The translations under genes were made by a program, and so were the position numbers. Positions 59,100 to 64,000 of a stretch of 64,000 nucleotides of DNA are shown piece after piece. Source of the stretch: Brevibacterium antiquum (GTDB taxonomy: Bacteria > Actinomycetota > Actinomycetes > Actinomycetales > Brevibacteriaceae); the NCBI RefSeq assembly GCF_016107655.1, contig NZ_JABASX010000003.1:62001-126000 (forward strand). Reading direction: 5' to 3'. Numbering within the stretch: the first letter of the stretch is position 1; every line of letters begins with the position of its first letter. The notes under the pieces are model-generated. The model saw only the letters and a program-made list of their open reading frames with translations. It did not search any database and was not told the origin of the DNA.

Positions 59100-61162
59100 A
59101 GCTTTCCCTTGATCCACAGGCGATCAACACCGCCCTCGACGGCCAGTGGGCCGAGGCTCGACGCCAGGGGCGCACCCTGGCACTCGAAGAGATCACCCAT
59201 GAAGACCCTGCCGATGACCTCGAGACCACCCGAGCCAAGACGCTGGCCGGAGTGAAGCTCATGGCTGGCACCGGACTGCCGATGGTGGCCCTGCCACCCT
59301 CACTCGGCGGACGCAACCAGCATGCGACCAATATCGCCAGCTTCGAGGAGACCGTCACCGCCTCCCCCAGCCTCCAGGTCAAGGCAGGAGTCCAGTTCGG
59401 GCTCTTCGGCGGAGCGATCCTGCACCTGGGCAACCCCGAACAGCACGATGCTTGGCTGGTCGCGGCACAGCAGGGCGAACTTCTGGGATCCTTCGCAATG
59501 ACGGAGATCGGCCACGGCTCCGATGTGGCCGCGGTCGGCACCACGGCGACCTATGAGGCCGATCAGGAAGAGTTCGTCATCAACACGCCCTTCCGTGCCG
59601 CGACCAAGGAATACATCGGCAATGCCGCCCGTGATGCACGTGCCGCGGTCGTCTTCGCCCAGCTCATCACCAATGGGGTCAACCATGGTGTGCATGCGTT
59701 CTTCGTGCCGATCCGAGATGAGAGCGGGAATATCCTGTCGGGCATCAGCATCGAAGATGACGGCTACAAGGGCGGGCTCAAGGGCGTCGACAACGGTCGG
59801 ATCGTCTTCGAGCAGGTTCGCATTCCTCGGTTCAATCTTCTCGATCGCTACGGCGCTGTGAATCCCGCGGGCGACTACACCTCCCCCATCGACTCCCCCG
59901 GACGTCGCTTCTTCACGATGCTCGGAACCCTCGTCCAGGGCCGCGTCTCCCTCGACGGTGCGGCCATCGTGGCCTCGAAGCTGGCGCTCGACATCGCCGT
60001 GCGCTACGGACTCGAACGTAAGCAGTTCACCACTGTCGATGACATCAACGAGACCACCCTGCTGGACTATCAGCAGCACCAGCGCCGCCTCATGCCGGCC
60101 ATCGCCTCGGTCTACGCCTCGGCCTTCGCCCACGAGAAGCTGCTCACCTCGTTCGAGGAAGTCTTCTCCGGGGCCGACGAGAGCGAGGAGAATCGCGCTC
60201 TGCTCGAAACCCGAGCCGCGGCGTTCAAAGCCGACACGACATGGATGGCCCTCGACGTCATCCAAGAGGCGAGGGAAGCCTGCGGCGGAGCCGGCTACAT
60301 GGCCGAGAACCGCCTGGTGGGGCTGCGCGCCGACCTCGACATCTACGCCACGTTCGAAGGCGACAACACGGTGCTCCTGCAGCTGGCAGCCAAGCGCCTC
60401 CTCGGCGACTATGCGAAGGAATTCGCGAACATCGACGTCGGCGGGGCCGCCCGCTACATCGGCACCCAGGCGGCCGAGCACACGCTCTACCGCACCGGAC
60501 TGGCCAATGCGGGGCTCGCCATCTCCGACGTATTCACTCCCAACCTCGGCGAGAAGCGGATCCGCTCGGGACGTCTGCAGCGCTCGCTTCTCGAGACCCG
60601 GCTCGAAGTCATGGTCTCCGGACTCGCTCAGGCGCTGCGGCCGGCGATGAAGATGTCAGCCGCCGATGCCGCGGACCTGTTCAACTCCAATCAGCATGAG
60701 TTCATCGAGATGGCCCGTGCCTACGTCGAGTTGGAGAAGTGGAAGGCCCTCGACGAGGCGATGAGGGAGCAGCAGGACCCCGACCAGAACAAGCTGTTCC
60801 GACGTCTGCGCGACACCTACGGTCTCAGCCTCATCGAGAAGCACGTGGGCTGGCACCTCATGTACGGTCGTCTGCCGATGCTGCGCGCCCGGCAGCTCAA
60901 CGAGACGCTGAATCGCCTGTGCGAGAAGCTGTCTGCCAACGCCTTGGACCTGGTGGACGCCTTCGGCTATGGCGATGATCACCGCCGCGCCACGATCGCG
61001 ACCGGTGTCGAGGCTGAGCGACAGGACGAAGCCGCTGACTACTACCGTCACTCCCGTGCGCAGGAGGATTATGCGGTGCCGGAGAAGCAGCTGCGCAAGG
61101 CAGAGAAGGCAGCGCGGAAGGCGGCTGAGAAGGACGGCCGCAAGGCGAAGGCTGGAAAGTAG
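59096..61162 (+). CDS. Acyl-CoA oxidase/dehydrogenase family protein
   Basis: 688 residues, longer than classical acyl-CoA dehydrogenases (about 390) and like peroxisomal acyl-CoA oxidases with an extra C-terminal helical domain. LGSFAMTEIGHGSDVAAVGTTA is the FAD-binding loop, VQGRVSLDGAAIVASKLALDIAVRYGLERKQF the core helices (read in parts), and ATFEGDNTVLLQLAAKRLLG includes the catalytic Glu. The last 30 residues are Lys/Ala-rich (KAEKAARKAAEKDGRKAKAGK). It oxidises acyl-CoA to 2-enoyl-CoA, transferring electrons to oxygen or ETF. Start ATG 59096 has AGGAGTAGACGA upstream and overlaps the TetR stop. Confidence 0.93.
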   Translation: MKLSLDPQAINTALDGQWAEARRQGRTLALEEITHEDPADDLETTRAKTLAGVKLMAGTGLPMVALPPSLGGRNQHATNIASFEETVTASPSLQVKAGVQFGLFGGAILHLGNPEQHDAWLVAAQQGELLGSFAMTEIGHGSDVAAVGTTATYEADQEEFVINTPFRAATKEYIGNAARDARAAVVFAQLITNGVNHGVHAFFVPIRDESGNILSGISIEDDGYKGGLKGVDNGRIVFEQVRIPRFNLLDRYGAVNPAGDYTSPIDSPGRRFFTMLGTLVQGRVSLDGAAIVASKLALDIAVRYGLERKQFTTVDDINETTLLDYQQHQRRLMPAIASVYASAFAHEKLLTSFEEVFSGADESEENRALLETRAAAFKADTTWMALDVIQEAREACGGAGYMAENRLVGLRADLDIYATFEGDNTVLLQLAAKRLLGDYAKEFANIDVGGAARYIGTQAAEHTLYRTGLANAGLAISDVFTPNLGEKRIRSGRLQRSLLETRLEVMVSGLAQALRPAMKMSAADAADLFNSNQHEFIEMARAYVELEKWKALDEAMREQQDPDQNKLFRRLRDTYGLSLIEKHVGWHLMYGRLPMLRARQLNETLNRLCEKLSANALDLVDAFGYGDDHRRATIATGVEAERQDEAADYYRHSRAQEDYAVPEKQLRKAEKAARKAAEKDGRKAKAGK

Positions 61163-61195
61163 AAGCCCTGACAGGCAGTGAATCCTGACAGGTAG

Positions 61196-61237
61196 GTGAG
61201 AGGGCCGTGCGACGAATCAGCCGCACGGCCCTCTCAC
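61196..61237. terminator. Strong hairpin between acyl-CoA oxidase and metX
   Basis: A 16-bp perfect stem (GTGAGAGGGCCGTGCG and complement) with a 10-nt loop in the convergent gap. No T-run follows; it can stop transcription from either side. Confidence 0.88.
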
Positions 61238-61269
61238 GTTGAGCCCGGGGCTGTGTCCAGCACAATGGG

Positions 61270-61321
61270 ATGCGTTTGAACGCGTTTGGACGCGTGTTTG
61301 AATACGCTTGGATGCGTTCAG
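61270..61321. repeat. Five degenerate 10-12-bp units ending in the metX stop
   Basis: ATGCGTTTGA, ACGCGTTTGG, ACGCGTGTTTGA, ATACGCTTGG and ATGCGTTCAG follow each other without gaps; the last contains the metX stop (TCA on the plus strand). Confidence 0.8.
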
Positions 61322-62352
61322 GCGCGGAGAAAGTCCGTCAGCGCCGCCGAGACCGCCGCAGTCTCCGTGAGGAAACCGTCGTGACCGACCTCGGATTCGA
61401 TGACGTGATGGCTGACCGCTCCGGGCAATTTCTGCGCGAGCAGTTCGACCTGTGCGGTCGGGAACAGCCGATCGGAGGAGACTGAGACGACGAGGTTGTC
61501 GGTGCAGGCATCGGCCAATGCAGTCGCTAAGTCCTGTGAGCGACCGGTGCGCACGTCGTGATCGCGCAGGGCGCGAGACAGCACGACGTAGCTGTGTGGG
61601 TCGAATCGGGCGGTGAGCTTCTTCGCCTGGTAGTCGAGGTACGAAGTGACCTCATGATAGTCAGGCGATCTGCGTCGGCTGGAGAACCGGTGGTTGAGTT
61701 CCGCATCATTGCGGTAGGTCAGGTGGGCGATCTGGCGGGCCAGGCCCAACCCTTGTGCAGGGAAGGCGCCGACCGCGGTGTAGTCACCGGAATAGTAGTC
61801 AGGGTCGAGTTCGATCGCGCGTTCCTGCATCATCGCCCAGGCGATCTGATCGGCTTCGCAGAAGGCCGGTGCTGCGATGATCGCGCACTTATTCACCTTG
61901 CGTCGATCGAGGAGTGCGAATTCGAGGGCTCTGGCTCCGCCCATCGATCCGCCGATGACGGCATACCAGGAGTCGATGCCGAGGATCTGAGTGAGATTGT
62001 GTTCCAGTCGGGCCATATCGCGGATCGTGACCGCAGGGAATCGTGATCCGTAGGGCAGACCGTCGTCATAGACAGACTGCGGACCGGTGGTTCCCGAACA
62101 CCCGCCGAGCGAATTCGCACACACCACGAAGTATTCGTCCGTGTCGATCGCCTCGCCCGGACCGACGATTCCTGACCACCATTCGGTGACGCTGGTATCG
62201 CCGGTCAGGGCGTGTTCGACCAGGATCGCATTGCTGCGGTCAGTGTTGAGTGTGCCGAAGGTCTCATAGGCGACTTCGACAGTCCCGAACGTGTGTCCGG
62301 ATTCTGTGACGAAGCCCAGAATTCGCTCGACGGAAGTGCTCTGGGTAGTCAT
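61318..62352 (-). CDS. metX: Homoserine O-acetyltransferase MetX
   Basis: 344 residues, an alpha/beta hydrolase. SYETFGTLN-type start (VAYETFGTLNTDRSNAIL), the oxyanion region VVCANSLGGCSGTTGPQS, nucleophile WYAVIGGSMGGARALEF (Ser), and the His SEVGHDGFL are typical; the catalytic Asp is in VSSDRLFPTAQ. The enzyme acetylates homoserine with acetyl-CoA in methionine synthesis. It starts 1 bp after metY. Its stop lies in the last of five short repeats. Confidence 0.95.
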   Translation of the reverse strand: MTTQSTSVERILGFVTESGHTFGTVEVAYETFGTLNTDRSNAILVEHALTGDTSVTEWWSGIVGPGEAIDTDEYFVVCANSLGGCSGTTGPQSVYDDGLPYGSRFPAVTIRDMARLEHNLTQILGIDSWYAVIGGSMGGARALEFALLDRRKVNKCAIIAAPAFCEADQIAWAMMQERAIELDPDYYSGDYTAVGAFPAQGLGLARQIAHLTYRNDAELNHRFSSRRRSPDYHEVTSYLDYQAKKLTARFDPHSYVVLSRALRDHDVRTGRSQDLATALADACTDNLVVSVSSDRLFPTAQVELLAQKLPGAVSHHVIESEVGHDGFLTETAAVSAALTDFLRA

Positions 62353-62353
62353 G

Positions 62354-63676
62354 TCAGGCGGCGGCCGATGCCTTCGCTGCGGCAGCGACGAAGCCCTTGT
62401 CGATGTCGGCGATGATGTCGTCGCTGCCTTCGAGTCCCACGGACAGACGCACGAAGGCGGGGTTCACGCCGGCGGCGATCTGTGCCTCTTCGTCCAGCTG
62501 GGCATGGGTCGTCGATGCCGGGTGGATGACCAGCGAGCGGACGTCGCCGATATTGGCCACGTGTGAGTGCAGTTCAAGCGCATTGACGAATGCCACAGCG
62601 GCGTCGAAGCCTCCGGCGATGTCGAAGCCGAGGACCGATCCGACACCGTTCGGCAGGTACTTCTTGGCTTTGTCGTGCCAGGGGCTGGACTCGATTCCGG
62701 CGAAGGCGACCCGGCTGACCTGTTCGTGGTTCTCGAGGTAGGAAGCAACCTTGTTCGCGTTCTCGACATGGCGGTCGATGCGCAGGCTCAGGGTTTCGAT
62801 TCCCTGGGCGATGAGGAATGCATTGAACGGGCTGGCAGCCGGTCCGAGGTCGCGCAGGCCCTGCACACGGGCCTTGAGGCCGAAGGAGACGTTTGCTCCG
62901 AACGGCGAATCCGCGCCGAGATCGCGAGCGTAGACCAGACCGTTGTAGGACTCATCCGGGGTGTTGAACCCGGGGAACTTCTCCGGCTGCGTGCCGTAGT
63001 CGAAGTTTCCGCTGTCGATGACGACACCGGCGATCGAGTTGCCGTGTCCGCCGAGGTACTTCGTGGCCGAGTGGAGGACGACGTCGGCACCGTGCTCGAT
63101 CGGACGCACCAGGTAGGGGGTGGCCAGGGTGTTGTCGGTGAAGAGCGGAACACCTGCCTCGTGGGCGATGTCGGCCACAGCGGCAATGTCGAGGACATCG
63201 GAGCGGGGGTTGGAGACAACCTCGGCGAAGAAGAGCTTGGTGTTGTCCTGCACTGCTGACTTCCATCCATCGAAGTCATCGACGTCGACGAACGTGGTCT
63301 CGATGCCCAGCTTGCGCAGGGTCACGTGAAGCAGGTTGTAGGTTCCGCCGTAGAGGCTGGAGCTGGCGACGATGTGGTCACCGGCCTCGGCGATATTCGT
63401 GATCGCCAGCAGAGCTGCTGACTGTCCCGATGCTGTGAGTACGGCGTGGACGCCGCCTTCGAGGTCGGCGATGCGGTTCTCGACTACCTCAGTGGTCGGG
63501 TTGGTGATGCGGGTGTAGATGGGGCCGAGCTCGGCGAGTGCGAAGCGATTCGCGGCCGTCTCATTGCTGTCGAAGACGAACGAGGTCGTCTGGTGGATGG
63601 GCAGCGCGCGGGATCCGGTGACCGGATCGGGTGTCTGACCGGCGTGGATCTGGCGGGTTTCGAATGACTGAGCCAT
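62354..63676 (-). CDS. metY: O-acetylhomoserine aminocarboxypropyltransferase MetY
   Basis: About 440 residues, PLP-dependent Cys/Met metabolism family. ALPIHQTTSFVFDSNETAA, YTRITNPTTEVVENRIADLEG, ASSSLYGGTYNLLHVTL and LHSATKYLGGHGNSIAGVVID (PLP Lys in SATKYLGGH) are diagnostic. It makes homocysteine from O-acetylhomoserine and sulfide. ATG 63676 has GAAGGAGACATC upstream. It lies 153 bp downstream of dnaE2, and the gap holds phased GTCAT repeats. No S-adenosylmethionine riboswitch was recognised. Confidence 0.95.
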   Translation of the reverse strand: MAQSFETRQIHAGQTPDPVTGSRALPIHQTTSFVFDSNETAANRFALAELGPIYTRITNPTTEVVENRIADLEGGVHAVLTASGQSAALLAITNIAEAGDHIVASSSLYGGTYNLLHVTLRKLGIETTFVDVDDFDGWKSAVQDNTKLFFAEVVSNPRSDVLDIAAVADIAHEAGVPLFTDNTLATPYLVRPIEHGADVVLHSATKYLGGHGNSIAGVVIDSGNFDYGTQPEKFPGFNTPDESYNGLVYARDLGADSPFGANVSFGLKARVQGLRDLGPAASPFNAFLIAQGIETLSLRIDRHVENANKVASYLENHEQVSRVAFAGIESSPWHDKAKKYLPNGVGSVLGFDIAGGFDAAVAFVNALELHSHVANIGDVRSLVIHPASTTHAQLDEEAQIAAGVNPAFVRLSVGLEGSDDIIADIDKGFVAAAAKASAAA

Positions 63677-63786
63677 GATGTCTCCTTCGGATGCGACGGG
63701 TTCGCCCGCAATCGTCCATGCGGGTGGTGCGAGTGGTGGTGATGGCTCTACTCTCATTGACTCTGTGACTTCCCCGATGCGATCTC

Positions 63787-63822
63787 GTCATCTTCGTGTC
63801 ATGTGTCGTCATGTTCCGTCAC
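63787..63822. promoter_or_regulatory. Four phased GTCAT/GTCAC direct repeats upstream of metY
   Basis: Plus-strand GTCAT at 63787, 63798, 63808 and GTCAC at 63818, spaced 11, 10 and 10 bp, 110-145 bp before the metY start codon, ending just after the dnaE2 stop. One-turn phasing suggests cooperative protein binding; the regulator is not known. Confidence 0.4.
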
Positions 63823-63828
63823 ACATCA

Positions 63829-64000
63829 TCAGCGGAAGTTGCGGGCCTTGGTCGGCAGCTGCACCTCAAGCGGGATGAGCTTGTGGGCGTAGAGGCTCAC
63901 GACCTCTCCACCGCGTTGGATCAGCCCGGTGACCACGAGTGCGTTGCGCGAGGTCGCGATCGGCCGGAACCGTTTCATCAGCCCGGCCGTGGCGACGACG
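63829..64000 (-). CDS. dnaE2: Error-prone DNA polymerase DnaE2, C-terminal end (partial)
   Basis: Reading the last 56 codons on the minus strand gives a tail with MKRFRPIATSRNALVVTGLI, then EVVSLYAHKLIPLEVQLPTK and ending ARNFR, which matches the C-terminal OB-type region of DnaE2/ImuC error-prone polymerases (family ending SRDFR/Q-like). The rest of the gene is beyond the window. DnaE2 acts with ImuA/ImuB in damage-induced mutagenesis. PafBC earlier in the window are the DNA-damage regulators, but LexA is the usual control of dnaE2. The stop TGA is at 63829-63831. Confidence 0.75.
   Translation of the reverse strand, partial: VVATAGLMKRFRPIATSRNALVVTGLIQRGGEVVSLYAHKLIPLEVQLPTKARNFR

Noticed and set aside
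63677..63828. Possible S-adenosylmethionine riboswitch or Cys leader peptide upstream of metY
   Set aside because: No SAM aptamer core was recognisable on the minus strand, and the small frames here lack a run of Cys or Met codons with a following terminator.

Overview
This 64 kb window is chromosomal DNA from a high-GC actinobacterium. The markers are a complete Pup-proteasome locus, a mycothiol biosynthesis gene (mshC), RbpA, an Rpf-domain resuscitation factor, an accessory SecA2, a HelY helicase, and the DUF3090/SCO1664/histidine-phosphatase neighbourhood typical of Actinomycetota. Gene order and protein style fit Micrococcales. A Brevibacterium-like organism is my best guess, but that is inference; I cannot search a database. 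There is no rRNA, phage, insertion sequence or CRISPR array. About 60 protein genes and one tRNA are called, tightly packed and mostly on the minus strand, with many 4-bp ATGA overlaps.

Layout. 1-7.9 kb: ferritin (cut by the edge), a pterin dehydratase, a catabolic operon (DUF5058-type membrane pair, M20D amidohydrolase, amidase), a DinB-like protein, an MFS porter and a DUF4442 hotdog protein. 8.4-9.1 kb: rpf with phased GTTAC-type direct repeats upstream. 9.2-15.4 kb: an operon of amine oxidase, APC permease, AraC regulator, VOC protein and UvrA paralogue. 15.5-20.2 kb: SDR/YafY divergent pair, RlpA-like protein, GDPD, RbpA. 20.2-26.3 kb: polyprenol-phosphate mannosyltransferase, an amidohydrolase-like protein without its metal motif, a fused 5'-3'/3'-5' exonuclease, SecA2. 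26.4-43 kb: helY, tatC, tatA, pafC, pafB, two FKBPs, pafA, prcA, prcB, pup, dop, mpa and trmI, with DUF3866 and DUF3054 genes on the other strand. 42.8-54.5 kb: M50 protease, RecB-like nuclease, HAD phosphatase, PAC2 protein, mshC, SCO1664, DUF3090, an aldo/keto-reductase-like protein, UppP, histidine phosphatase, a YdcZ-type transporter and an M20 peptidase. 54.7-64 kb: tRNA-Leu(GAG), two divergent fatty-acid operons around a TetR gene, metX/metY, and the 3' end of dnaE2.

How the genes work together. Dop deamidates Pup-GGQ, PafA ligates it to substrates, and Mpa unfolds them into the PrcA/PrcB core. PafBC, encoded in the same block, are DNA-damage regulators. TatA/TatC are co-located with them. 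metX and metY form a methionine operon. The thiolase, FabG4-type reductase, MaoC hydratase and acyl-CoA oxidase/dehydrogenase form a beta-oxidation-like set under one TetR regulator.

Most unusual signals: the exonuclease fusion; an aldo/keto-reductase fold with all four catalytic residues replaced; an amidohydrolase fold lacking HxH; an Mpa without the usual C-terminal Tyr motif; an in-frame palindromic minisatellite in a WYL regulator; phased direct-repeat arrays upstream of rpf, the RlpA-like gene and metY; and a recurring pattern of short tandem duplications that include stop codons (rpf, uvrA paralogue, FKBP, pafA, PAC2, metX).
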